Source of the DNA: Laspinema palackyanum D2c | GTDB taxonomy: Bacteria; Cyanobacteriota; Cyanobacteriia; Cyanobacteriales; Laspinemataceae | Reading direction: 5' to 3' | Length of the DNA: 64,000 nucleotides | NCBI RefSeq assembly: GCF_025370875.1 | Contig: NZ_JAMXFD010000018.1 | Coordinates: 54,999-118,998 of the forward strand | Shown here: one piece after another, positions 46,408 to 55,156 of the stretch | Layout of the letters: each line of letters begins with the position of its first letter | Numbering within the stretch: the stretch's first letter is position 1 | Position numbers and translations under genes: made by a program | The notes under the pieces: generated by a model | Seen by the model: the letters and a program-made list of their open reading frames with translations, nothing else | What the model was told of the DNA's origin: nothing | Databases searched by the model: none

Positions 46408-47124
46408 TTAAGATTCCATCCCAATCAGATACTCATAATTTCCCTCACCCACCGATTTATTCAAGCTATTAATAATTGAGGCAGAATTATCGTAGGGTCC
46501 GCTAGTATAGAATGGCTTTCCGTCTTGTCCAAATTCGATTTTAAGTTCTCCATCCCACTCCCCTAACAGTTCTTTAGCTTTTCCAAAATCATGATGGGGT
46601 TTTAAGCCTAATTTTTCAGCATATTCAACCGCACCCCAGACAATGGCTTGAGCCTGAGTTAATGAAATTTTTTCAGCACCCCCGATGAACGAGTCATAAT
46701 ACAAAGAGGCAATTCTTTCATATTCACTGCGATTGTATTTGCGCGGTCCCGAGGCATCTTTGACCCCCAAACACCAATAATCCACGAGGTAAGTACAGAC
46801 AATAAAGCGGTTAAATCCAGGCGATCGCGTCACCGTTACAATCGCCATACCCGGGTCGGTTGTGGTGTCTAAATCATCCTCAGATTGGGTCGCGATCGCC
46901 CCTTTTTCAGGAAACAGTCGGGAGAGACAATTGGCATTGATTAAACACTCAAACACCGGCGGTAATTCTCCGGATTCCTCACGGGCGATCGCCTTTTGTT
47001 CGGCTTGTTCTTTCAGAAATGCGCTAACTTCCGAGACTTTTAACCCCATTTTGCGGGCGATTTCCTTCGGTTTTAATTTTTTCTCCCGCAATCTGAGAAT
47101 TTCTTGGGTTTGTTCGCTATCCAT
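46408..47124 (-). CDS. Helix-turn-helix protein with conserved C-terminal domain of unknown function
   Basis: 238 residues. Residues 5-45 form a resolvase/sigma-like helix-turn-helix (ILRLREKKLKPKEIARKMG, then LKVSEVSAFLKEQ). A variable acidic spacer leads into a domain from about 95 on: FIVCTYLVDYWCLGVKDAS, YERIASLYYDSF, QAIVWGAVEYAEKLGLKPHHDF and GEWDGELKIEFGQDGKPFYTSGPYD in separate motifs. The Cys/Trp/His-rich blocks look like a conserved domain fused to helix-turn-helix modules in several bacteria, but the function is not known to me. Possibly a transcription regulator with a ligand-binding half. Confidence 0.72.
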   Translation of the reverse strand: MDSEQTQEILRLREKKLKPKEIARKMGLKVSEVSAFLKEQAEQKAIAREESGELPPVFECLINANCLSRLFPEKGAIATQSEDDLDTTTDPGMAIVTVTRSPGFNRFIVCTYLVDYWCLGVKDASGPRKYNRSEYERIASLYYDSFIGGAEKISLTQAQAIVWGAVEYAEKLGLKPHHDFGKAKELLGEWDGELKIEFGQDGKPFYTSGPYDNSASIINSLNKSVGEGNYEYLIGMES

Positions 47125-47417
47125 AATTTTCCTCTGATTTTTTCATTATTTAGAGTACAGCAAACCAGCAGCAATCAACATCATCCTTGGTAAAGATGAA
47201 CTCAAAAAATTCATCTCCCCATCCTCCCCATCCTCCCGATCTCCCCCATCCTCCCCATCAACCAAGGACAAATGACATAAGACAAATGACAAATGACCCA
47301 TCTCCCGAATCCTCCCCCCCTCCCCAACAACCGACGCTCTAAGGTAATATAGGTCTGTCCTGGGCGATCGAACCACTGAGAACGCCCTTAAATCTGAATC
47401 AATTCAAGGAGAAACCT
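47125..47417. other. Low-complexity divergent spacer
   Basis: 293 bases. Positions 47215-47335 hold near-tandem words: CATCCTCCCC repeated around 47220-47260, and ACAAATGACA repeated around 47268-47296. This kind of low-complexity spacer is common in filamentous cyanobacteria. The frame on the minus strand through it (DGEDGGDREDGED) is a product of the repeat. Confidence 0.65.
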
Positions 47418-47840
47418 ATGCCTCGTGCCATTATGGAAACCGACAAAGGAACGATTCATCTGGATCTGTTCGATAAAGATGCCCCGAATACGGTAGATAA
47501 TTTTATCAAATTATCTGAAAGTGGGTTTTATGATGGATTAATCTTCCATCGGGTGATTCCCAATTTCATGATCCAAGGGGGATGTCCCAATGGAACCGGA
47601 ACGGGGGGTCCTGGTTATAAAATCAATTGTGAAATTAACCCCAACAAACATCTAGCAGGTACATTATCAATGGCCCATGCAGGACGCAATACTGGGGGAA
47701 GTCAATTCTTTATTTGCCACTCTCCCCAACCCCATTTAGATGGACAACATACGGTTTTTGGTAAAACCGAAGATATGGATGTCGTCAACTCTATTCGGGC
47801 TAAAGATAAAATCCTCTCGGTTAAAATCGAGAAAGACTAA
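47418..47840 (+). CDS. Cyclophilin-type peptidyl-prolyl cis-trans isomerase
   Basis: 140 residues, no signal peptide, so cytosolic. The single-domain bacterial cyclophilin motifs are present: [53 protein letters not shown] and [10 protein letters not shown]. Catalytic Arg (FHRV), Phe and Gln (GSQFFI) and His residues are intact. It speeds proline isomerisation in protein folding. AAGGAG lies seven bases before the ATG. Confidence 0.95.
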   Translation: MPRAIMETDKGTIHLDLFDKDAPNTVDNFIKLSESGFYDGLIFHRVIPNFMIQGGCPNGTGTGGPGYKINCEINPNKHLAGTLSMAHAGRNTGGSQFFICHSPQPHLDGQHTVFGKTEDMDVVNSIRAKDKILSVKIEKD

Positions 47841-47898
47841 GTAAAAGTGGTAGGGGGTTTCCAACGGATTTCCCCTGCCAAGCAATCTGGCTTCAAAG

Positions 47899-49026
47899 TT
47901 AATAAACTTCATATTTGAGTAACGTACAAGGTAAGGAACCATTGTAAACGGGAATGCGTTTTGAGGATTTCAGCCCGATTTTTTTGGTGAGTTCTTTATT
48001 GCCGGATAAAATATAAGCTGTCCATCCGGTAAAACGTTGTTTTAAAATATCTCCCATAGATTTATAAAAATCACCCAGTTCGTGAACTTCACCGAGACGT
48101 TCTCCATAAGGAGGATTGCAAATCAAAATCCCGCTTTCTGCCGGGGGTTCGAGGTGATAAAATTCTTGGATGGAAAAGTGAACATGAGCATCTAATCCGC
48201 AGTTTTCCGCATTGAGATACGCTTGTTGGATCACAGCCCGATCGCGATCGCTGCCGTAGATGGGGGCCGTTAATTCGGTTTTTTGACCTTCTAGGGCTTC
48301 TTGGCGGATTTCTTGCCAAAGTTCGAGGTCAAAATCACGCCAACTCATAAATCCAAACCGTTCTCTAAACAATCCGGGTGCAATATTTAATGCCTTTAAA
48401 CCCGCCTCTAAGGGTAAAGTCCCGGACCCACATAAGGGGTCTAAAAAGGTTTGTTCTGGGGAATATTCAGCCAGTTCTAAAATAGCCGCCGCTAAGGTTT
48501 CTTTGAGGGGTGCAGTTCCCATTGCCGGACGATATCCGCGCCGATGTAAGCTGTTTCCGGAACTATCTAAACTGAGAATGGCGCGATCGCCATGAATATG
48601 CAGATTCAGTAACAAATCCGGGTCCTTCGGGTCCACCGTAGACCGTTCTCCCGTGCGATCGCGTTGTTGGTCTACGATCGCATTTTTGACCTGTAACGCT
48701 GTAAAATGAGTGTGATTGAGTTTCTGATTGCTGCCCGTACAGTTGACCGCCAAGGTATTACCCGGATCGAGATACTCCTCCCAATCAATAGACTGGATTT
48801 CTCGATACAGCATTTCAGCATTTGGACAGAAAAATTCTCGGATCGGAACGAGAACGCGAAACAGCGTTCTTCCCCACAAATTAACCCGGTAAAGTAAAGC
48901 GCGATCGCCAGAAAAATGGACGCCTGTAAAGTCCGGACGAACATCCCGAGCACCTAACCGTTCTAATTCTTGGGCAGCAATGGGTTCTAAACCCCGAGCA
49001 ACAGTCGCAAAGTATTCAGTCATCAT
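47899..49026 (-). CDS. THUMP-domain SAM-dependent RNA methyltransferase (RlmL-like)
   Basis: 375 residues. Residues 1-155 hold a ferredoxin-like and THUMP RNA-binding region (AQELERLGARDVRPDFTGV). The methyltransferase domain has LDPLCGSGTLPLEAG as SAM-binding motif I and the catalytic NPPYGERLG motif of N2-guanine/adenine RNA methylases. It is closest in layout to the N-terminal half of RlmL (23S rRNA m2G2445) and to the YpsC/YcbY group. Two adjacent in-frame ATGs exist at 49026 and 49023. Convergent with the cyclophilin gene (58-base gap). Confidence 0.88.
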   Translation of the reverse strand: MMTEYFATVARGLEPIAAQELERLGARDVRPDFTGVHFSGDRALLYRVNLWGRTLFRVLVPIREFFCPNAEMLYREIQSIDWEEYLDPGNTLAVNCTGSNQKLNHTHFTALQVKNAIVDQQRDRTGERSTVDPKDPDLLLNLHIHGDRAILSLDSSGNSLHRRGYRPAMGTAPLKETLAAAILELAEYSPEQTFLDPLCGSGTLPLEAGLKALNIAPGLFRERFGFMSWRDFDLELWQEIRQEALEGQKTELTAPIYGSDRDRAVIQQAYLNAENCGLDAHVHFSIQEFYHLEPPAESGILICNPPYGERLGEVHELGDFYKSMGDILKQRFTGWTAYILSGNKELTKKIGLKSSKRIPVYNGSLPCTLLKYEVY

Positions 49027-49148
49027 AAATCATAGTTTATCAGAAAAGCAAGCACCCGTACAGACCCGTCAGGAAGTCATTTCCACTTCCCCAAAGTTCA
49101 GGAAGATGCAGCATTTAGGGAGGACGGATCCGAACAACCCGGTTATGA

Positions 49149-51632
49149 TCATGAGCCAACTTGTTGTGAACTTGAATCCTCTTCTCGCTGTCGGCTATAC
49201 AAAGGAAGCCTAACGGTAAATGCCGTCCCGAATCCTACCTCACTTTTGACGGAAATTTCCCCGCCATGTAAGTCGGTACTGCGTTTCACCATTGCCAATC
49301 CCAACCCTGTACCGGGGATATTCCCGACATTTCCGCAACGGTGGAAGGTTTGGAAGAGGCGGGGGATTTCTTCGGAGGGAATGCCAATTCCTGAGTCTTT
49401 TATCATGAAAATTACATCAGTTTCGGTGCAGGTTAATTCAAAATAAACCTCTCCTCCCTCGGGGGAGTATTTAATCGCATTAGAAAGCAAATTATTAAGA
49501 ATATAGCGTAATAATTTTTCGTCAAAACAAGGCTTAAAGCCTTTGTTGTTCAGAAAATCTCGGGAGTAGTTTTTAACAAAATTAATCGTGTATTTTTTGG
49601 TGGAAGAAAATTTGAATTCTTCGACAATTTCTTCACAAAATGGAACCAAATCAACGGGGTGGGGATTAAACGGAAGTTGACTCATTTCGGCCCGTCCGAT
49701 GAACAGGACATCTTCAAGTAATTGGGTCATGTTCACTGTAGCCGATTGAATGCGATGGAGGGCTTGAAACTTTTTATCCAGTTTGTCATGGGGCCATTCC
49801 TCTAAATAATATTCGAGTAAATCAGCGGAAGAAAGAATGGTGGTCATGGGGGTGCGGAATTCGTGAGAAACCATTGAAACAAAGCGGGTTCTAAACTCCA
49901 TGATTTCTCGTTCTTTCGCCAAGGCATGACGCAGTTGCTCTTCAGCGCGTTTGATTTCGGTGATATCTTCAGAAATTCCGGCAATGCGGTAGATTTTTCC
50001 TTCTTCGTCACGGATGGGAAAGCCCCGATCGCGAATCCAGCGAATGGAACCATCGGGTCGAATGATTCGATATTCGCGATCGAGGCGATCTAAAGGCATC
50101 AATCCTGTAAGGACGGCTTGGCGATCGTCGGGATGAATCGCCTCTAACCGGGCGGTGGGTTTCTCATACAATTCCTGGCGTTCTAGTCCCCAAATTTCCT
50201 CATAGGCGGGGGAAACGTACAGGATTTGGCTATAGTCTGGATCGCTGATCCAAAAGACCTCTTCGATATTTTCGGCTAACTGGCGGAACCGTTCCTCGCT
50301 GGCTTGGACCGCTGCTTCTGCTAATTTACGTTCCGTGATATCTCGTCCCACGGCTTGGAACTCACTCAACACCCCTTGGGCGTCAAAAATAGCGCGATCG
50401 GTCCACTGTTGCCAGCGCACATCTCCATTGCTCAGGACGATCCGCCGTTCCCGGGTGACAACCGGCATGGCGACGGGGTTGCGATCGATATCGGGGATCA
50501 AAGAGACCACCGATCCATCCATGAGTTCTTTGCGACTCACACCGAAATAGCGACAGTAGGCATCATTGACAAAGGTCAGGGTGCCATCGGGTGCAAACCG
50601 ACAAATCAGTTCGGTTTGATCTTCAACAATGGCACGATAGCGCGCTTCCGAAGACCGCAGGGCCACTTCCGCTAAGGCCCGCTCTTTATGAAGAGAGACG
50701 GCGGCGGCAGCAGCCTGGAGGATAGAGACTTCTGACTCGGACCACACCCGAGCTTCGGTGCAGTTGTCAAAGCGAATAAATCCAAAGAATTCTCCATGCA
50801 CAATCAGGGGCAAAATCAGCAGGGATTGAATTCCGGATTTTTCTAAAATTTCCCGTTCAGAGTCGGGAAAGTTACTCACAACATCGGCAATGACTTCTCC
50901 TCGCGCTAACAGAGATACCCACCGCTCAATCAGCACCGGTGCCTTTAAGGAGAAACATTGCGCCGGTTGGGGAGTGGTGTCGGATCCGGGTTTAATTTTT
51001 AACTCTTCGCAACTCCACTGGGCCACCAACAGCGGGGAGTGAGCGGTTGGCGAGGAATTCCCCAGAGATACAGACAGGGGCGGATTTTGGCAGAGGTAGA
51101 CTCGACTGGCATGAGCCGCTTGTCCCAAGGGTTTGAGAATTTCTGTGTAGGGGTAGCTGAGACTATTATCCGTGGTGGTGTCTCCCTTAAAGGCGAGGAG
51201 TCGGCGCTGCACCTCCACTAAGGCTTCTAACTGCTGATTGGCTTGGCTGAGTTCTTGGGTTAAGCCATGCAATCGTAAGGCAGCCCTTATTCGCGCTAAA
51301 AATTCTTCGGTTTCGATGGGTTTGGAGAGAAAATCATCGGCTCCGGTGTTGAGTCCCTTGATGCGATCGCCCACTTCTTCTCGCGCAGTGAGCAGGATGA
51401 AAAACATCGGTGCAAGTTCGGGGTCAGACTTGATTTTCTGACAAACTTCTAATCCATCCAATCCGGGCATCATCCAATCGCAAACAATCAAGTCAGGTTC
51501 CAGTTCTCTGGCCAGCCGCAGACCCTCGGTCCCATCAGAGGCCACGGTGATGCGATGTCCGTCGCTTTCAAGTAAGTCCTGGAGGACGAGCTGCACGGTT
51601 ACGTCATCGTCAACAATTAGGATTTTAGCCAT
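49149..51632 (-). CDS. Sensor histidine kinase REC-GAF-PAS-PAS-HisKA-HATPase
   Basis: 827 residues, soluble. The N-terminal receiver (1-120) has VDDDVTVQL, VCDWMMPGLDGLE and SKPI. A GAF domain (about 150-325), two PAS domains (about 330-450 and 455-575, with the typical ITERKLAEA/ITEIKRAEE ends), a HisKA domain with the phospho-acceptor in VSHEFRTPMTTI and an ATPase domain (N box NLLSNAIKYSPEGG, DSGIGIP, GTGLGLAMVKR) follow. The GAF has no Cys at the bilin position. The layout with N-terminal REC and the sequence FHRCGNVGNIPGTG link it to the smaller REC-kinase at 60.3 kb (FSRASNVGTIPGTG); the two are paralogues in their kinase core. It starts at an ATG at 51632; no output regulator lies next to it. 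Confidence 0.93.
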   Translation of the reverse strand: MAKILIVDDDVTVQLVLQDLLESDGHRITVASDGTEGLRLARELEPDLIVCDWMMPGLDGLEVCQKIKSDPELAPMFFILLTAREEVGDRIKGLNTGADDFLSKPIETEEFLARIRAALRLHGLTQELSQANQQLEALVEVQRRLLAFKGDTTTDNSLSYPYTEILKPLGQAAHASRVYLCQNPPLSVSLGNSSPTAHSPLLVAQWSCEELKIKPGSDTTPQPAQCFSLKAPVLIERWVSLLARGEVIADVVSNFPDSEREILEKSGIQSLLILPLIVHGEFFGFIRFDNCTEARVWSESEVSILQAAAAAVSLHKERALAEVALRSSEARYRAIVEDQTELICRFAPDGTLTFVNDAYCRYFGVSRKELMDGSVVSLIPDIDRNPVAMPVVTRERRIVLSNGDVRWQQWTDRAIFDAQGVLSEFQAVGRDITERKLAEAAVQASEERFRQLAENIEEVFWISDPDYSQILYVSPAYEEIWGLERQELYEKPTARLEAIHPDDRQAVLTGLMPLDRLDREYRIIRPDGSIRWIRDRGFPIRDEEGKIYRIAGISEDITEIKRAEEQLRHALAKEREIMEFRTRFVSMVSHEFRTPMTTILSSADLLEYYLEEWPHDKLDKKFQALHRIQSATVNMTQLLEDVLFIGRAEMSQLPFNPHPVDLVPFCEEIVEEFKFSSTKKYTINFVKNYSRDFLNNKGFKPCFDEKLLRYILNNLLSNAIKYSPEGGEVYFELTCTETDVIFMIKDSGIGIPSEEIPRLFQTFHRCGNVGNIPGTGLGLAMVKRSTDLHGGEISVKSEVGFGTAFTVRLPLYSRQREEDSSSQQVGS

Positions 51633-52780
51633 AGTAAAAAATGTAGCACTGTAAAAAAGAAAGGGTCAACTTTACTCGAATACGGGTTTGATTCAAAAAG
51701 GCTTTTTTATACTTCCCATTCTTGGCTACCCAATTGCTTTAGCTTGTATTCTAAATAAGTCGCAGGTGAAAGCATTTCACTCAATCTAATTTATGTAGCC
51801 CTCGCCACGGACAATTCCTGGATTTATTGATACAGGCGACCGAGGGGCGATACCCACTTTCTTTAGGATCCCCTCCAGACCGGAGTAAATAAGAGGGCGT
51901 TTTTCCCCGATGACCACTCCCTAGACTCCCTAGGAAAGGTCATCGGTTTCGGGAAACCCTTAACTCTAGCCGCTCTGAATCAGGATCAGTTAGAGCCTCA
52001 GAGAGTGGCTACCCCAGTATGGGACGTCACCCCGGAGGATTTAGACCCCACCCTAGCATTAAACTACTTCTACACCCGATGTTTTCCCCTTCTATCTTGT
52101 TAGGTTACATGGAGTGGGGAACAGTTCGGTGACCAATAGAACTCAATTGCAATTGCAATTGAATTCTCTCGATTCTGACTCGATAGGGTAGAAAATTTGG
52201 ATATCATAACCGATCGCCTCGGTTCGGGGAATCCGCCATCTTCCACCATTCTCAACACCGGCGGGGGTTCAAACGATTGGCGGCCTCATCGCAGTTGCGA
52301 CAACCGGCGGGGACAACCGGCGGGGGTTTAAACCCCCGCCTAATAGCTCAAGTCGTCTAAAGACGACTGCGGGTCTTATCCCGTGGTGTTTTCAGTCGGT
52401 TGAAACTGACATCTTGCAGCAGTTGCGACAACCGGCGGGGGATAAATCGATTGGCGGCCTCATAGCTTGCATTCGGTTAAAAACCGACTGCAAGTCTGAT
52501 ACAGTGGGGTTTTCAGTCGGTTTCAACCGACTTGATTCTGTTAGGCCGCCAATCGTTTTAACCCCCGCCGGTTGTTGCCACTGGTGCAAGATGTCAGTTT
52601 CAACCGATTTGATTCTGTTATTTTTAACCCCCGCCGGTTGTTGCTGGGATCCGTGGTCCCCATCTGTGGCGATCGCCCGGGGATGGTCCGTAGGTACAAA
52701 AACTGTCACAGTCCCCGGCAATGCTTCAATCCTCTAGGCAAAACGCTACACTAGAATACACTCCTTAATTCCCTAAGTGT
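51633..52780. other. 1.15 kb repeat-bearing intergenic region
   Basis: No convincing gene. The first 600 bases show no strong structure. Positions 52256-52640 form a nested inverted-repeat tract (separate entry). CAATTGCAATTGCAATTG near 52144 is a short tandem repeat of CAATTG. Upstream of the prolyl oligopeptidase no clear Shine-Dalgarno sequence is seen. Confidence 0.6.
52256..52640. repeat. Nested inverted-repeat tract built of AACCGGCGGGGG words
   Basis: Four forward copies of (A)ACCGGCGGGG (52256, 52301, 52314, 52430) and two reverse copies, CCCCCGCCGGTT (52562, 52628). ATTGGCGGCCT occurs at 52275 and 52450 and inverted at 52543. The arms 52428-52460 and 52543-52577 are long imperfect complements. 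Inside the loop are smaller palindromes, AGTCGGTTTCAACCGACT (52514) and CGGTTAAAAACCG (52472). GGGGGTTTAAACCCCC (52323) and AGTCGTCTAAAGACGACT (52351) add further perfect palindromes. Confidence 0.85.
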
Positions 52781-54850
52781 ATGTCCTATCTCGACGGAAC
52801 CCTCAGCTATCCCAATACTCATAAAAGCGATATCGTGGATGACTACCACGGTATCCCGATTTCCGATCCCTACCGTTGGTTGGAAGACCCAGACGCTGAG
52901 GAAACCAAAGCTTGGGTAGAAGCGCAAAATACGGTCACCTTTGCTTATCTTAACGAAATTCCCCAACGCGATCGCCTCAAACATCGCTTGACGGAACTTT
53001 GGGATTATGAAAAATACGGCATCCCCTTTAAAAAAGGCAGTCGGTATTTTTATTTTAAAAACGATGGACTCCAAAACCAAAGCGTTCTCTACGTCCTCAA
53101 TCACCTCGATGATCAACCTCGGGTCTTGCTCGACCCCAACAAGCTCTCTGAAGATGGTACCATCGCCCTAGCGGGTATTGCAATTAGTGAAAATGCTCAA
53201 TTCATGGCTTATGGTCTCTCTTCCTCCGGTTCCGATTGGCAAGAGTGGAAAGTTCGCGATATTGAAACCGGCGAGGATTTATCCGACCATCTTCAATGGA
53301 TTAAATTCTCCGGTGCTTCTTGGACTCACGACCATCAAGGGTTTTTCTACAGTCGCTACGATGAACCGAACACCAAAGGCCAATATGAAGATGTTAACTA
53401 TTATCAAAAACTCTTCTACCATCGCCTCGGCACTCCCCAATCCGAGGATATTTTAATTTATCATCGTCCGGATCAAAAAGAGTGGGGATTTAGCGGCGGT
53501 GTCAGTGAAGATGGCACAGTTCTGATTATCTCCGTCTGGCGCGGTACCGACCCGAAAAATTTGGTTTTTTACAAAGACTTAACCCATCCTGAATCTGAAG
53601 TTATCCAATTAATTAGCGAATTTGAAGCTCAGTATGGATTTATCGATAAAGAAGGGGATTTATTTTGGTTTCAAACGGACTTGAATGCACCCCGGGGTCG
53701 GTTGATTTCTCTGAATATCCGCACCGGCGATCGCAACGAACTGATTCCCGAAGCACCCGAAACCTTAGAAAGTATCGGCCTTTTAAATAATCAGTTTGTC
53801 GCCGATTATCTCAAAGATGCTCGCAGTCAAATTAAACTATTTAACCTCGATGGTTCCTTCATCCGGGAAGTCGAATTACCGGGAATCGGTTCTGCCGGTG
53901 GATTTAATGGCAAACGCCACGACACCGAAACCTTTTATAGTTTCACCAGCTTTACCACCCCACCCACCATTTATCGCTACGATATGGTGACGGGTCAGAG
54001 TACCCTTTATCGCAAACCCCAGGTCGATTTCAAACCGGATAACTATACAACAGAACAAATTTTTTACACCAGTAAAGATGGTACCCAGGTGCCGATGTTC
54101 ATCATCCATAAACAGGGAATCCAACGGGATGGGAATAATCCCACCTATTTGTATGGATATGGGGGATTTAACATTTCCCTCACCCCGAGTTTTTCCGTCT
54201 CCCAAGTCGTCTGGATGGAACTAGGCGGCATCATTGCCATTCCCAATCTGCGCGGTGGGGGAGAATACGGAGAAGATTGGCATCAAGCGGGGACGAAGTT
54301 AAATAAACAGAATGTGTTTGATGACTTTATCGCTGCTGCGGAGTGGTTAATTGAACATCAGTACACGCGACCCCAGAAACTTGCGATCGCCGGAGGCAGC
54401 AATGGCGGATTATTAGTCGGTGCCTGTATGACACAACGTCCGGACCTGTTCGCTGCCGCCCTCCCTGCCGTCGGCGTCATGGATATGTTACGCTTCCACA
54501 AGTTTACCATCGGCTGGGCCTGGTGTTCCGATTACGGTTCCCCAGATAATCCCGATGAATTTAAAGCCTTGTATGCTTACTCTCCCTTACATAACCTCAA
54601 ACCCGGTACTGCCTATCCAGCGACTATGATTACCACGGCAGATCATGACGATCGCGTTGTTCCCGCACATAGTTTCAAATTCGCCGCTGCCTTACAAGCA
54701 GCACATACCTCGAAGGCACCGGTCCTGATTCGCATTGAAACCAAAGCGGGTCACGGTGCCGGAAAACCCACGGCTAAAATCATCGAGGAAGCCGCCGATA
54801 AGTGGGCGTTTCTAGTCCGAACCCTAGACATGGATATCCCCGTTAAGTAA
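52781..54850 (+). CDS. Prolyl oligopeptidase family serine peptidase (S9A)
   Basis: 689 residues, full length for the family. The N-terminus YPNTHKSDIVDDYHG followed by DPYRWLED is typical of S9A prolyl oligopeptidase. A seven-blade beta-propeller (about 75-400) gates the catalytic domain, where the nucleophile Ser is in AGGSNGGLLVGA (about residue 543), the Asp in DHDDRVVPAHS and the His in KAGHGAGKP. No signal peptide, so it is cytosolic. It cleaves short peptides after proline. The gene stands alone; the ATG at 52781 has no clear ribosome binding site, as is often the case in cyanobacteria. The 3' side carries a cluster of palindromes. Confidence 0.94.
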   Translation: MSYLDGTLSYPNTHKSDIVDDYHGIPISDPYRWLEDPDAEETKAWVEAQNTVTFAYLNEIPQRDRLKHRLTELWDYEKYGIPFKKGSRYFYFKNDGLQNQSVLYVLNHLDDQPRVLLDPNKLSEDGTIALAGIAISENAQFMAYGLSSSGSDWQEWKVRDIETGEDLSDHLQWIKFSGASWTHDHQGFFYSRYDEPNTKGQYEDVNYYQKLFYHRLGTPQSEDILIYHRPDQKEWGFSGGVSEDGTVLIISVWRGTDPKNLVFYKDLTHPESEVIQLISEFEAQYGFIDKEGDLFWFQTDLNAPRGRLISLNIRTGDRNELIPEAPETLESIGLLNNQFVADYLKDARSQIKLFNLDGSFIREVELPGIGSAGGFNGKRHDTETFYSFTSFTTPPTIYRYDMVTGQSTLYRKPQVDFKPDNYTTEQIFYTSKDGTQVPMFIIHKQGIQRDGNNPTYLYGYGGFNISLTPSFSVSQVVWMELGGIIAIPNLRGGGEYGEDWHQAGTKLNKQNVFDDFIAAAEWLIEHQYTRPQKLAIAGGSNGGLLVGACMTQRPDLFAAALPAVGVMDMLRFHKFTIGWAWCSDYGSPDNPDEFKALYAYSPLHNLKPGTAYPATMITTADHDDRVVPAHSFKFAAALQAAHTSKAPVLIRIETKAGHGAGKPTAKIIEEAADKWAFLVRTLDMDIPVK

Positions 54851-54852
54851 TA

Positions 54853-55137
54853 ACAACTGAAGTCGTTATCTTAAGTTCGTAGTAACGACTTCAGTCGTTT
54901 CTTTTCTTAAGTTCGTAGTAACGACTTCAGTCGTTATCTTTCTTAGTTCGTAGTAACGACTTCAGTCGTTATCTTCTCCATAAAACCCACTCACCATCGT
55001 CGTTAAACCACAGAAATTAGCAACCAACAACCGGCAGGGTTGTTTGTTGCTGGAGGGAGAACGACTGAAGTCGGGACGTTGAACATGGAGAACGACTGAA
55101 GTCGTTACTACGAACATGATAAGAACGACTGAAGTCG
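54853..55137. repeat. Cluster of seven ACGACTTCAGTCGT palindromes
   Basis: Copies at about 54853 (one base off), 54885, 54921, 54956, 55061, 55092 and 55125. The first three spacers contain TTCGTAGTA and CTTAAG, and the later copies TTACTACGAAC and GGGACGTTGAAC, so the cluster is two arms in opposite orientation flanking about 90 bases with AACCAACAACCGGCAGGGTT. It fills the convergent spacer of the peptidase and GH57 genes and belongs to the same family as 31078-31303. Confidence 0.87.
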
Positions 55138-55156
55138 GGACGTTGAACTTGGACGG

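Noticed and set aside
47146..47376. Minus-strand 76-codon frame (DGEDGGDREDGED)
   Set aside because: It is generated by the low-complexity CATCCTCCCC repeats.
52392..52754. Open frames on both strands through the inverted-repeat tract
   Set aside because: They translate the palindromic words (PAGVK, PAGCC) and have no independent coding support.
54853..55137. Regularly spaced repeats as a possible CRISPR array
   Set aside because: The repeat unit is only about 14 bases, spacings are uneven, spacer words are themselves repeated, and orientation flips in the middle; no cas gene is near.
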